Shown piece by piece: positions 25,101-40,100 of a stretch of DNA of 64,000 bases (position 1 is the stretch's first letter; each line of letters starts with the position of its first letter). This DNA comes from Siphonodentalium dalli. Its lineage: Eukaryota > Mollusca > Scaphopoda > Gadilida > Siphonodentaliidae. The DNA lies in assembly GCA_032622095.1 (NCBI GenBank), contig CP136061.1, forward strand, positions 188,732,369 through 188,796,368. The letters are read 5' to 3'. The position numbers were made by a program, and so were the translations under genes. The notes below the pieces were generated by a model. The model was given only the letters and a program-made list of their open reading frames with translations, was not told the origin of the DNA and did not search any database.

Positions 25101-28100
25101 ACACTTACTACATCCACCCATGTGGGCCTCCTTTTGGAATTTACTGCCAGCCATTGATTGTATAATAATCGGGGCCAGATTTTTCTTCAGAATGAAAAAT
25201 AAAGAGTGTTTGTTCGCCTGCAAAGATTTTATGAACCTATGCATTTATGTTCAAATCTTTTCAATTGTTACTATAAGGACAAAGCCGAGGCAGCATGCCA
25301 GTGGACCTTTGATGAAACTTGAAAGGAAATATCGCGGAGAAAGTGACATGTAATAATGTTCACTCAAACAACAGTTACGATGTAACGAACAATGTTGATT
25401 GCTACACAGTCCTCATGCCCAATTTCTGAATAATGCTGACGTAATTCGCGTGCACCTGGCATTTGAGAGATACAGATGAGCGCAAAAATAACTGCGATTA
25501 ACAAGTTCCCAATCAGGGGTTTTATTCACTTTTTGTGGCAATGTACATGACAGTACTGTATATGGACATATAACACAATAAAATGATGCATGGTTATATA
25601 TCCATTGAAAACTAGAGGTGTGACTGTCCCAATGGGACTACGGATAGCCCCCTGTTTTAAAAATACTAAGATGTTTTACATGTCAGTAAACATTTAGTTA
25701 AAATAATAAAATAACAGTTCCCATTGCAGGTGTACAACCATAACCCTAATCTTAAACCCATTGACCGAAAAATGTAGGAATAAAAGCTTGGACAAAATTA
25801 TGTATGTTGCGAAAAAATTTCTAAGTCGAAAAAGGGGAATAACTCCACCAAAAAATGTCAGACAGACGTCATAATCGCAGGTGCACAAGTACCCATGGTA
25901 CTAAATATCTGTGCCACGTTTTAAAAAAATTGACCAAAAAATGTAGGAATAAAAGCTCGGACAAAAGTATACATGTTGCGAAAAATTTCTAAGTCGAAAA
26001 AGGGGGGATAACTCAACGAAAAAAAGTCCGACAGACGTCATAATCGCAGGTGCACAGGTTCCCATGGTGGTTGATGTCTGTGCCAAGTTTAACGACAATT
26101 GATCAAAAAACGACTGAGAAAAACTCCGGACAAATTTGTGTCCACGGACGGACGACGGACGACAGACGACGGACGGACGGACAAGCTGACTCCAGTATAC
26201 CCCCCCTAACTTCGTTGCGGGGGGGTATAAAAAGCGACCACATGGTTCGTTTATGTGGCTTTGCAATTTAATAGACCGGATATGGACTGATTAGAATTGT
26301 GTTTTCTGTGAACCACCGCACCAGCCTGAGTGCACCGCTTCCTTGTCAGGCCAACAGGAATAATATGTGCCTTTCCTCTATCCAGCCCGCTCCTACCCCA
26401 ACCCCCGACCTATGTCCATTTTATTGGTTTTTGAGAACAAAAATGAATAATAAACAAAGCGACCATCCAAAATCTCAAATAAATGTCCAACTTTATCATT
26501 TTCCCATTTATTTTCACTTGATCAACGAAACGGGAATAGCTGAGAATGTACTTCCATTGCGAAAACAAAAGTAGCGGAAGAGGTGTTTGGTGTTTCAAAA
26601 CGCTAGCACGTGGTTCTCCGATTTTATATTGGCGTATACTGAGTTAATTGTCCAACAATGATGGCTGAAGATGCCTTAATAAGACGGCGCCGCTCTGTAT
26701 TCGACTGTTTATTTTATTTATGTCTCATTCACCATTGAATGAAGTTCTTTAAAAAGTAAGCATGTTTGTTGAGATACTATACTTGTGAATATATAATGCC
26801 ATCGCTGTTCTTGTTTTTAAAATTCAGATTCCAACATGCATTATACCAGGAATAGACACATGCATGCATGCATGACGTAATGACCGCATGGCTTTTTGTG
26901 CATGCAAAGTTTCTCCAAATTATCTGCACTTTCGGATCACGGCTAGTGGTTTTCATAACTTGTCAACATGACAATTTTTATTCTAATATGATGACTAAAA
27001 TCTTATCTTTAGGAACGTTGGTAGAGAATACAATAAACGGATGTATTTTTGACTACATTATGCGACACTTATTTACCAGTATAAAGGCTTCAGATTTCAA
27101 TTGTTTGTTAATGCATAATAGAACGGAAAAATTAAATAAAATGAAAAGCCCCTAATTTTGGGGTGACTGTAGTGGAAACGCGTGCATTATTCAGTTTGGC
27201 CTTATACAGGTGTCCCATCACTATTCTGAAAACTTTCAACACACAAATATCATTACTACCAGCCAAAAATATATCGTAATCTTTATTCAGTTCATCATCG
27301 TGGCATACCGTGGAATTAAAGAAGAAATCGTAAAATGTCGCACATTTCCAGTTTCTGGCACTCGCAGTTCGTTAATTTTCACAGGCCAACGTCGGATTTG
27401 CCACATGTGGATCGAGAATATTACACTTTTATTTATTAAGCTAATTTGCCCATATTTTAAAAATAATTATCACTCGAATAAAAACAGTAATAAAACGTTA
27501 TAAGCAATGTCGTACCATACGTCGCACATTTTGGAGTCTGGAGCAAGCAATAAACCCACACAACAGAATAGAGTGAATGTTTAAAAAGACTAGTTAAAGG
27601 CAGCTAGAATGACTGGCAGGAAATGATCTATATAATTATTCTGAGTTTCCAGTTTGTGAATTTTATACATCCCAAACTACAAACTCCAGTTTATTTTATG
27701 TTGGCAACATAACGCAGAGAATGGGAATAATTTAATTTACTCATTCTCGGTTATGGTATCAAAGTATACCACATTTAGAACAAAATATCGGTAAGCTCCT
27801 CCCATAGCCAACCAATTAGAGCAGAGAATGAAATCTCACAAACAAAGGTCCATGTCGTTGTGATAGCATGATATTGATGCATAACTTAATTTTTTTATAT
27901 TTGCCAACAGAGTTCCATTAAATTCTGCATTATCGTTGAAACAGTGGGGTCAAAGATAAATGTGGTTAGTCATAATGACCGCGAAGTGGAGATTATGTAC
28001 GGACTTAAATTTCCTTTAATTAAAAATACCAATCTTGGTATATTACTACATAAAATACTTATTTGAAACTGAAACAAGCAGTCGCAGACGGCGGTATCCC

Positions 28101-31100
28101 CCGCCGAAATGTGCAGTTGGGGAAGTGCATTCTCATTAATGTTTGCGTTCTCAGTATGTGCTAAACAAGAGGTGGGATTTTGTCAAAAAGCCTGGCTTGC
28201 GAACTCATTTTAGGTACTGGTCATGGGAATGAATATACCAATAAACCAAGTCCAATAACTCTGCTGAAAATATCTGGCCAGACCTGGTTTGCGAACTCGT
28301 TCTAGATAATGGTCAGGCGAACTCATATACCAAATATCTTTGAAATCCGTTGAGATTTGTGGAAATGAGCCCTGTGACATCGTCTATTTGCTATTTGGTA
28401 AATTCGACAAAAATAATAAATAAAGTCCAATAACTCCGGTAAAAATATCCGGCCAGACCTGGCTTGCGAACTCATTCTAGGTAATGGTCAGTGAACTCAT
28501 ATACCAAATATCTTTGAAATCCGTTGACATTTGTTCAAGTTATGACTCGTACAAATTCGGGACAGACGGACGGACAGACGCTAAGACAGACGGACAGAAC
28601 CCATCACTAAATTTTAAAAAATTTGGCGGGGGATAATAAAAGACGACACAAACCAGAAATCTAAGCCCGGTGTACATGCCATTCGGCCGAGGTGTAGTTG
28701 CCGTTTGGCCGTGTACTTGCCATTCGGCTGGGGTATACTTGCCGTTCTACCACGGTGTACTTGCCGTTCGGCCGGGGTGTTCAACTGCAGTTACAAACTC
28801 TGACACCGCGGCTAAATGGCAAGTACACCGCGGTGGCAATGGAAACTTGTTTTGTCCAGCAGGGTATAACATAGACTACATACCAAATGCCTTATTCTTG
28901 CTGATAGGAACAGCCACCAGATGGGGCTTTTTAAAAGTTGAGCTTTGGATATTTGAATGTTCGGCTCCTGAGCTCTCCCAGGATCCCATTGCACTATCGT
29001 TACTAGCTACAGCTGTTGTTGACTTTGTTTCATTCTGCAATTCAAAGGGCAAATATGTAGCCTCCGATGGATTCTGTGCATTTGTATAGTTAACAAATAT
29101 CATCCGATTCAATTCTAGATTTGAATCGATGTCAAAATTGGAACAGTGATTCAATGTTGAGATTTGAATCGAGGCAAAATCCTCAATTGGCAGTAAAACG
29201 AGTATGTTTAGATCCGGGATCAGTTTCAGGTTCACACCAATACAACAGTTTCTACTTCAAAACACTTCTGAGTTATCACTGACTATTCTTGCTTGAATCA
29301 TGAAGCTATCATTGTTTATAGTCAGATTCCAATTTTAATGACAAATTATTTATATATCGGCCATGAAGCTATCACATATTAATGACAAATTATTTATATA
29401 CCAGCCATGAAGCTATCACATTTTAATGACAAATTATTGATATATCAGCGATGAAACTATCACATTTTAATGACATATTATTTATATATCAGCCATTAAG
29501 CTATCACATTATAATGACAAATTATTTATATACCAGCCATGAAATGACAAATTATTTATATATCAGCCATTAAGCTATCACATTTTAATGACAAATTATT
29601 TATATATCAGCCATTAAGCTATCACATTATAATGACAAATTATTTATATACCAGCCATGAAATGACAAATTATTTATATATCAGCCATTAAGCTATCACA
29701 TTTTAATGACAAATTATTTATATATCAGCCATTAAGCTATCACATTATAATGACAAATTATTTATATATCAGCCATGAAGTTTTCACACTACTTATAGTT
29801 AGATTCCAATTATAATGACAAACTATTTATTTATATATCAGGCATAGCATTTGGCACATGCAATACAATATTATATACTTACGGATGTGACTGACATGGT
29901 ATGGCTTTTACCTGAAAACAATGATAAATATGGAAAATTAATGAATATATTAAATGCAGTTCTATATAATTCTCTAATTAAAGGCAATTCCTGCTATAAT
30001 TGTGGCATTCACAGAATCTATGTCTATATTTGCGAATAACTGTCTGTCTGCTATAACCCATTGGTGGGTAGAACGGCATTTATATCATCGTACAGTTGCC
30101 AGGTGGAACGATATTTGTTGTTTTCAATAGTTTTATGATACATGTAGTGCCTTATTTTACCACACATAACATTGTAAACTATTAAATGAGAAGCATTTGT
30201 AAATATGTTAGGATTAGTGTTAAAATTTTATGCAATACCACTGTTAATTGCATTTTCAAAAAGACAACATGCATCAATTGGAAACAAGTAGCATGGTAAG
30301 TGAAGTGGTGTATATACACTTTTTAATGACGTCATTATGAATTGACCAAAATGGTAACGTCCATTTAAATAGTGATGCATGGCATATTCGCCACAAACAC
30401 GAGAAATTGTTTAATTTGCACATTGTATATGGTACAACTAGAAGATCGGATATCTAGAATAATTGAATTATTACTACAGTATTTAAAATACAATAGCAAG
30501 TATTTTTGCAAATATATTCACCCACAGGGCTGACGTATATTGTATGCCGACCCACCAAAGGGTTAACAAGGCACCATCTGGAGGACTCAAAAGAGGTCTA
30601 ACAGGGGTAACTTTTTACGAGGTAGATAATGATGCATATTAGAAATTACCGAAAGTGACGCTGTTAGAGTCAGGGATGAAAAAAAAAGAGGGGTCACCAA
30701 AATCTATGAAAATTTTGGTTGTCACTGATTTCCAACAAAAGTATATGGAGTCATCTCCATGATGGGGGGGGGGAGGGAAGTTGATGGTGTGATTTAAAAT
30801 GACAAAGTGGCACTGTTCAAGTCAACGATGGGGTTGGGAGGGGGGGGATTTTTTTCTTCTCAGTTTTAGTCGCCGATATAGTCATCTCCAGGATGTAGGT
30901 AATCTAACGGTGTGGTTAAAGATACATGCACCAAAATTGACAAAACATTTTTTCGCAGGGTTTCCAACAAACTTACAGGCGTCTATATATGATACGATGA
31001 AGCAAATGGTGTGTTTTGAAGTTCCCTAAATGGTGCTGTCCAAATCAGGAATGGAGGTCGGGTAAATGGCACCAATATTGCTGAAAAGTGTCACCAGAAT

Positions 31101-34100
31101 TATCTAAATAGTCATCACTATGATATAACATATTTATATAATGATACGGCTTAAATAATCCTGCATGATGCCATCAAATTCAGGGATGGGTGGGGGACCA
31201 TAAAAGTTAGGGATACGGCCTAACTTTGACATTGATAAATTATTCACAGATATTATGCTTAATTCTTATGTACATTTGTTATTAACATCTAGAAACATAC
31301 TAAAACTTTTTAATGTGGGCTGCGCTGGAAACCCTACTAGTTAGATTATAATAAAAATTTAGTAGCTATCAAATTTTGGCATATAGGATTAGTGTTGAAA
31401 CGATTAGTGAATTTCAAAGTCGACTAATCGAGGCCCAAAAGTTGCATTGCATCGACTAGTCGGTACCCAATATCAAAACTTTCAAACATAACATGGTACG
31501 GAAAATTCATCGTACATGGCGTACACTGATGACTGATGCAATGACGGTCTATTGCGTAGCCCATTTCCCTGCATGGACACCAATTTATTTGGGAAATAAT
31601 ACAGTAAACATCTTGATATTTATCCAACACACTGAATGTAATTATATAATTAGACATGTGGTGGATAATTATTAGAAACACGATCATTTATACCGTTTTT
31701 AAATTTAATGTCAGTGTTCGAGATTTTGTTTAGTCACATGATCACCAATAAACCGGTGCCGAGCGGTGTCACTATAAAATGTTAATGTTCCGACTAAATA
31801 CGCCCTATAGTATAGGCTACGTTGTAGAATACGATAACCAGTTCTTAATGTCAGTATCCTTTATATACGGTAGCACCAATGACGTCACCTTAAGCGACCT
31901 TCACACAGCGTCGCATCATAACCCGACGGTGCGAGATCAATTGAAATATACACAGTGTCTAGATCAAAGCGGTCTCCGACAAACGATAAAGCCCTGTCAA
32001 TTGTTGCCAACATGTCGCAGTGATGTCTTTGACCTCAAACGACGAGTGAGACATTGTCTTGTCAATTAATAGTCGGGTCACCGTGTGTGTCTATACTAGT
32101 AACACTGTCAATTCCGGGTTCCACCAAACATTATACTTACCGTAACTTACGCGCAGTTTACACCGTTTATGCCGGAATCGATCTTGAAAACGTTATACAT
32201 GTAACTAATACACTATGTTCCGACTAGTCGACGGCAAAATTCAGAGTCGACGTTCTGACATTTCAGCGTCGACTACAGCTAGTCAATTAATCGTTTCAAC
32301 CCTATATAGGATTTGATCATTTGTGTAACCTATGATGGGAACCATAGAATCTGAAACCCAGTCTGTTGTGACATAACAGCCCTTCCAGTCTCCTAGTTGG
32401 ACTTATTGGTAGGTCCTCAATGATTAGCTATTTTCCTCATCAAATAATAATGTTGATTAATCAATGGTAAGTAAAATATTTTCAATTATATAGATGTTTG
32501 TAGCCTTCAGTTCTGGTTATGACGCAGTTTTATGAAACATTATGTTATTGTTATAACTGGTAACGCTGAAGAGAGACTATATTTAGGAGTAGCTGCATAT
32601 ATATCTGCAAGTTACCTATATATAAGTCTCCCAGCATAAGAATGTGTGGCAATTCCCAAATATATCTACAATAGCCATTGGCTATTGATGATGGATGAAC
32701 CTGGTTGAAGAGAGATAACCCAATCCAACAAACAATCATTTAAATTTTCAAGAACATGATTTGATTAATATTGTTTGCCATTTTCATGTATTATTAACAT
32801 AATATTCCAACATTGTTACTTTTCCTGACAACTGTATCTAAATAGAAAAGGAACAGATCATATATGGATGGATCCGAGTCCCATATCACATAGCATAACC
32901 AATTTCTAAACTTATGCATGTGCTTAGCTATGCTTCTCAGATATTCTGCAAGCTGGTGCAACCGAAATGTCATCGGCAGTGGTTTCATAAGTTGTAACAA
33001 CATAATACCCCTCACCCTTAGTTGCAACAGCTTGTGGTAATGCTTGCATGCAATGCAAATTGGTAAAATATTGTTTTACGATAGTCAAATGTAGCTACAA
33101 CAGCTACATACAGTTATTGTAGCTATAATTGGGAATTGCCAGACCTGATAAGCTCAATAACGTATTTCACTCACCATCGGCAGGTCGAGCGATCTTCATT
33201 GTAACATTATCTCCAGCTAGTTTAAGCATGATTATTGCTTCAGAGAGAGTCTTCAAAAATGTGGTTTCCCCGTTAACAGCCATTAGCCTATCACCAATAT
33301 GAATAGCACCAGTTCTGCAATTAGACATATTATTTAGCATTTTGCATATCATTAGTCAATAGGAAGGTTCAACAAGATGTAATGTGTCTTACTATGACAT
33401 TGCTATAGAAATGCATCTGGCAGTGTCTTGTTGAAATGGAACCTATATGTTTATATATGTCAGCTCAATTTTGGAGCAAAATGTGTACATGATAGTCGGA
33501 TAGTGTGCCAAGATATCCATGTTGCGATCATCAATATGATCAATTGTCCTTAATCAAAATAACACCTTTCCACGCAGGTAATCTCTTACTGGCCACATGG
33601 AGTTTCATCAAACCTTGGTTATTCCTCTTTGCTTTAAGTTTCTTACCCTATACACGTCAGACACAAAAAGTCTGAACAAATGACTGTATTGTCACAATGA
33701 TCACACAACTGAGGCGACTTTCATTGGCAATAGCAACACATGTTACAAGTTACAACTTTTACATGTATCTGTGACTAAACCTGGCTATTACCACTTCACA
33801 GGGAGTTCCCTAAAGTATTTAACACCCTGATGTGATGGGCTGGTAATTCAATATTCTCTCAAAAATGGCCTGCCAACGACTAAATTTTGTGACATCACAA
33901 ACACATTCAGAAAGTAATGTGACTGGTGGTTCCCAGAGAAACACATCAACTTGCATTTACAAAGTGGGTCAATGTAATCGGTTTTAACCCTTTCATGACT
34001 GGAGCTTCCTGAAATTGTGTGAAAACCCTGTGTCAATGCATTCTCTTAAACATGCGAGTCGCCCATAGGTACACTACCAATATTTGTACCATATATAGAG

Positions 34101-37100
34101 TTCAGCAGCAGAAACAAGTTGTGGCCCAAGAGTAATACAATGCAATGAAGTAGTTCTAACTGCTCAAACCAAACTTTACCCAAGTGCATTTTTACCTCTG
34201 TAATCTGAAACCTCTCCAATCTCTACACCAAATGGGATATTGAATCGATAAGTGACACGTGTACCTCCGGAATCTGAACATGTGTCTATGTAGGGTTGAT
34301 CATTGTCAAACGAACTAGCCAAAAATTTACAAGTAACCGTCTTTTATTTTGAGAATGCTTTATATTTAACGAGAGGCCGATCATGACCGGCAGATGTTTA
34401 ACCCATACCTTGGCGATAGTGATTAGCTATTTTCATAAATCTTTACTTAAACCTTTTCTTGAGTGCAAGACTTTCAACAATTCACAGCCTACTATTAATT
34501 AATAGTTCCCAAGTGGAATCAGACTTATTGGGCAACTTGCTCACATAAACACAATAGGAACATGGATATGTCATTCAATTTCAACCTATTAGGTCGCTTC
34601 AACACAGACACATGTATGTGTTATAGAGTGATAAAGCTAAATAAGCCCAACCATAGTCAGACATACGCAGCTGTTAAAGATATAATAGTTACGAAATTAA
34701 GTAAATAACATCATAATAACTCTATTTATCTACTTCTTACATTGGAACCTGAGTCATAACATTAAAAACGTTATGGGATCATTGAGATTAGAGACCAATC
34801 AATACCTGAACATCTATACAAGTGAGGGGTGTATCAGGGTTTCTGCTAGGGGTTGAGGAATGTGGCTGTATTTAGGAAGCACATACCTGGTGCCCTATCG
34901 TGAGAAAATTTGGATGTTTATTACTGAAAAGTAGCCATTTCCTTGTACTTGAGACAACAAGCAGGAACATTGAAGCTTCCTATGGAAGCCAAATTAAAAC
35001 AGATCGTCTTTCTTTTATCTCAAGTTAATGAACAAAAAGCATGTAAGCACCACAATATATAGTGGATACAACGACTTTTATAACAGTAGCAATTTAAGCC
35101 GACATCAAAGAAACCATAGCACATCAAAGGAACCACAGCGGTTGGTAAAAGACACAATGTCACTCTGTGTCAAATGTACTCTAGCAGTAAACCAGTGTGA
35201 CGTCATGAGCAGAGCTCATGTCACGTGCTATATGCACATTCTGAATATTTTATTTGCATATTGTTCACAGTACCACTGAATCAAAACAATTTGGTGTAAA
35301 ATCAAAAGCCATTCCTCAGACAGAGATGACCTGATGTTGCATTCATAATGGATAATTTTTGTATTAATTGGATAGGGAAAAAATACACTGATAATAACTA
35401 TTAATATTTTAATTATTTTATTTTTAATTAAACATTTCTTTGATACAGACCTTGTTTTGAGGTAAAATGTCTGCACTGTTCGACGCAGCGACTGCCAGAC
35501 CTCGCCTGACTTCATGGGTTATAATTCAACCCCCTAATGACTTATATACCGATGTATAATGCACATTTTGAGGGGAAACAGTGGGTCAGAAAGTTAGGAA
35601 TTATAGACAGAAATCTAGGGTAAATTAAAATACAAGAGGCTGGTTACTACTGATCATGCCTTATTCATGCACCAAGTACAGGATTCCTTGCAATCTGTTA
35701 TTCATCAGTGTTGGTGATCACTCGTCCTGTGTAAAAAGGGGGCTGAGCTAGGTCTGTGGCTATTTTGTGGCCAATATTAAGTCAAGGTAGGGGAGGGGAA
35801 TGAGGCCGCTGGACGGCCGGCCTGCCGTAGTAGTGAAAACCCTAGGTGTATGATTAACCTGAATGAGATTATAAAAGTGATCGGGTAGAAAAATATTTGA
35901 CCAATAAGTCAATCTCAAGAATACCAACACCATTATTATTATCCTGCAGCCCAAATGCAATCGAGGGAATTTCAAAATAAGATATATATCCTCTAATGAA
36001 TAATATTCAATTGGTGGCTTACAGAAATCCTTATTGAACCTGAGTCAAGGTGAAAGAGATCATTTAATATCTGCCTATGGAATGGGTTAATTTTAATACC
36101 CAAAATCCATGTAAGTGAAACCTGGACAGACTAGGAGAATGATCAGATGAAAACATCACAAGACCATATGATGTGTGGAGAGGGTTAATCATTTTCAATG
36201 ACATCATATGATGGAACTACGGAATGGGTGGGTTAATTTATTTCTAAGATACATTGTCTGTAAGCAACAATGTCTATAAACAGCAATGTCTGTAAAACAT
36301 CCCTACAAATAAACAATGAACCATTCCAATTTAATCTTTTGGAATAGGTGTCTTATTGAGTGTGCATTAATGAACCTGTTTCAACAAAGGGGTTAATATT
36401 GCACAGAAAACTAATAGAGAGCCATCCATTAATTATATTTTGACAGATGTTATCAACAGACTCTGCTAGCCATGCTATCTATCTATCTATCTATCTAGTG
36501 TCCAGCTAAACATAACTCAAACCAATAATACAGTCTGTGTGTGATGAGAAGTTCTCTTCAAAGCTCAGAGTGGCAAAGAGGTATTAATTACATTATCAGT
36601 TACTTGAATTTTAAATGGCCATAACTCTGTTAAAATATATCGGATCAAACCCAAATTCGAACTTGATCTGTATTTTGGGGTGAGGACCTTATGTAAATTT
36701 GGTGCTGATCAGATGAAAAATATTTAAGTCATCACAGCTTGGATGAATTCTATTTAAAAACAAGAGAGAAAGGGTTAACTAAACAATATCAAAATCCATA
36801 CAGATGAAGAACGTGCTAACAAAGACCTAGGTAAGAAATATGAGGCATATCAGAAGAAAATTGTTTGACTTAGATGCATCAGATAGCATTTGTGTTCAGG
36901 GTTAATTATTTTCTAAACCGATCAACCAATCGATACCAAAAACTATACAGGTGAGGTGTGTGTCATCATAAACCTACAGCATCGGATAGCTCATGCCTAT
37001 GTGTGGATGCAAAGTGTTAATAATTTCTAAACTGATCAACCGATCGATACCAAAAACTATACAGGTGAGGAGAGTGTCATTATAAACAAGCACATAAAAT

Positions 37101-40100
37101 TTTAACACGATCCGATAAAAAATATTTGAGTAATCGAATCGGATAGCAAGTGTCTATGGACAGACGGACAGAGGGACGGACGGACAGACGGACGAACGAC
37201 GGATGGTTGATCCGGATGTCAGCATTATGTGTACCATACATGGTATGGGTATACATAAAAACTGCAACAAGAAATTGTTTTTATTTTAAATTTGATTTTG
37301 TTTTATCTATAAATGTACACTTTTATTTTTACATAATTGTTTTTATTGTGTTGTTTCATATGGTGCATCCATTAATAATGGAGATGATTGTTTGCATGTT
37401 ATCAATCATGGCACCATATTTCAGTTGCAGCCTGATTTTATATAAACTGACTATCTCTCAAAATAAAACAAAAGGGTCAGTTCGAAGCAAAGCAAATTGA
37501 TGGATGGATGTGACTGTTACCTTTCAGCTAATCCTCCTTCGACTAATTCAGAGATGATGATGGGGTCATGTGGATCCTCTGTTCCAGAGATGGTTATTCC
37601 TAGTGTTCCACCTCGCCTGTGTAGTTCCACAGTATATGAAATACACTCCTCATCATTGCAATCTACAAATATAAGAATAAAGGCAAAATGCCAGGCTCTT
37701 ATGATAAAAATCAAAACCAGAGGTGTGACTATCCCAATGGGACTAAGGATACCTCCACAGTGCGCGTGGGCTGCACAAAGGTAGCCATATTAAAAGGAGA
37801 TGGCTATTTCGGTCCTCAGGTTATGTATATGTAATTGGGTACCAGGGATAATATATGTTAATATACACAAAATATCATTATACAAACTCTATTTACCCTG
37901 AAGAAAAAAAACAAGTTAACCAGAAATTTTCAGCACAGAATTGAAACAAATACTCTTTGTGTTCCACCATATACCGGTATATATACTGACCAATAATACT
38001 CTTTATGTTCCACCATATACTGGTATATATACTGACCAATAATACTCTTTATGTTCCACCATATACCGGTATATATACTGACTAAAAATACTCCATGTGC
38101 CACCATATATATATATACTGACCAATAATATCTATATGTTCCACCATATATATATACTGACCAAAAATGCTCTTTATGTTCCACAATATATTATAATTAC
38201 CAAAAATAATATTGTTTTACCCAAAATATGTATCTCCTATAATAAATATCTTGGACACTGAATGAACTAATGGTTATATATTTCTTGCTTGCAAGATCAT
38301 AGAAGTCGTTTTAAAAAACGGTACGCAGTACCTACGGTACGCGCACTTGTCAAACATTCCATTTATACCTCTGGACCAATCGTGTGAGTCCTTTCGCTAT
38401 AGAAGCGATTGACAGGTAAGAATTCAATCTTTTTAATTTCTTCCTCCTGTGTGTTTGATGCGTTTGACCGAGTGCGCGGGGCGGGAAAGTTGATCCCAAC
38501 TGGGAGGGCCCTTAGTGTTCAGTGTCCAAGATATTTATTATAGGAGATACATATTTTGGGTAAAAAAATATTATATCTCCGTCAAATATATCTTGGACAC
38601 TGAATGAACTAATGGTTATAATTGGAATTCTTGAAGAGGAGGCCACGAGGCAGATAATCCGACTATGTCCATGAAACCCACCTGCTGAAGCAGAAAAGAC
38701 CTGCATCCTGTACCAAAAAGATTACTTGGTAGACATGTGCAAAAAATTGATCATTGTGTCCCATATGCAGTAGCTCAGATAAACCCAAAACAACTGAGCC
38801 TCCTAAAAGGAAACAACACGTACCTCATGTGCCCTAATGATCACAGGGTGAAGGTGTCCAGGAAAAACATTGGTCATAGGCAAGGGAGATAACTCATTCG
38901 TTAGATAGATAGATAGATAGATAGTTTATTGGATAAAGCATTCATGTTCATGTTCCTAATAATAGGATAAAGGAACCTAACCCCCCCCCACCCCTTAGAG
39001 GATGAAGCAGCACTAGCACGACATCCAGAGGATGATGACCGGCCCACAAGACATGCAAAAGGGGCACCGAGGGGAAACACAGTTATTTGAGCCCGACTGA
39101 GAGACCCAGGGGAGATATGAGAAACCGTTGGGGCCCAGACCAATGGGGGGACCAGGGATACACCAGGAAAACATGACAGAGTTGAGCTGATTATGTCAAG
39201 AGCACTGGGAATAATGTCCATGGAAAGAAAAAGCATACACATAAGGGAGGGGACCAAGACTGAAAGAGTGCCTGCCACCAAGCCAAGTAACTGGAAATTG
39301 AAGTGTACAAGGAGAGGAACTGATACCGCTAATGGAACACTGTCTGATCATACAGCCTGCATGCACAGCACAGGCCTGCATGGTTTCGAATTAAATGTGG
39401 AACTGAGTTATCGTTCGTCAGGTGGTTGTATAGGGAACCCATACCGTAGGTTAGCAGAAAAGTTACACAAACTGTGATAACACGACAACTGGTATTATCA
39501 AGCACCAATGGGCATGCGGCAATAATTGTTAAATGTCGCAAATAAGGTGAGAATCGGTGATCGGTAAATCGGATTAGAATTAGAATCACACCTGTCAAGT
39601 GATGTGAAACACTCGGCCAGAGTCATAACAAAGAATTGGAAAATATTCGTGGTCAAAGTCGGTACTGTGACAAATACTATAACAAAATGGACTACATACA
39701 GGACGCATAGACACCAACGAGCGTAGTGCAGACGATAGTGTCTATGGAGCGGAACGGTCGATATTCATGATATGTTCGGCTAAATGAGTAGAACGCTAAA
39801 GTCCCCTGTGAGATATAGCACCCGCATACTAACTTATCAGGGTCACACACACGATCAAGTCCATAATACGTCTAGGTTTGTCTCATAAAAGCGGCCAAAT
39901 CGTTGAATAAAAATCGAACAGATTGGAAGGCCCGAAACTAGAAAGACTGGTCTCAACAACACCTGGAATACCCCGACGGGATAAGAAGGGAGGTGAGAAT
40001 AAACTTATTAGGAGCAGTTCCAGATTGTGGCACATAGCCAGAGCAATGGGATATGGCAGCAAGCAGACTGACAGAGGAAACCTCAAAGTACAAAGAACGG

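Noticed and set aside
28670-29089. 139-codon plus-strand ORF as a gene
   Set aside because: The first half is the 22-bp GC-rich repeat; the second half has no domain and overlaps open frames on the other strand.
31779-32069. 96-codon ORF inside the hAT element as transposase
   Set aside because: No BED finger, RNase-H-like motif or dimerisation domain recognised.
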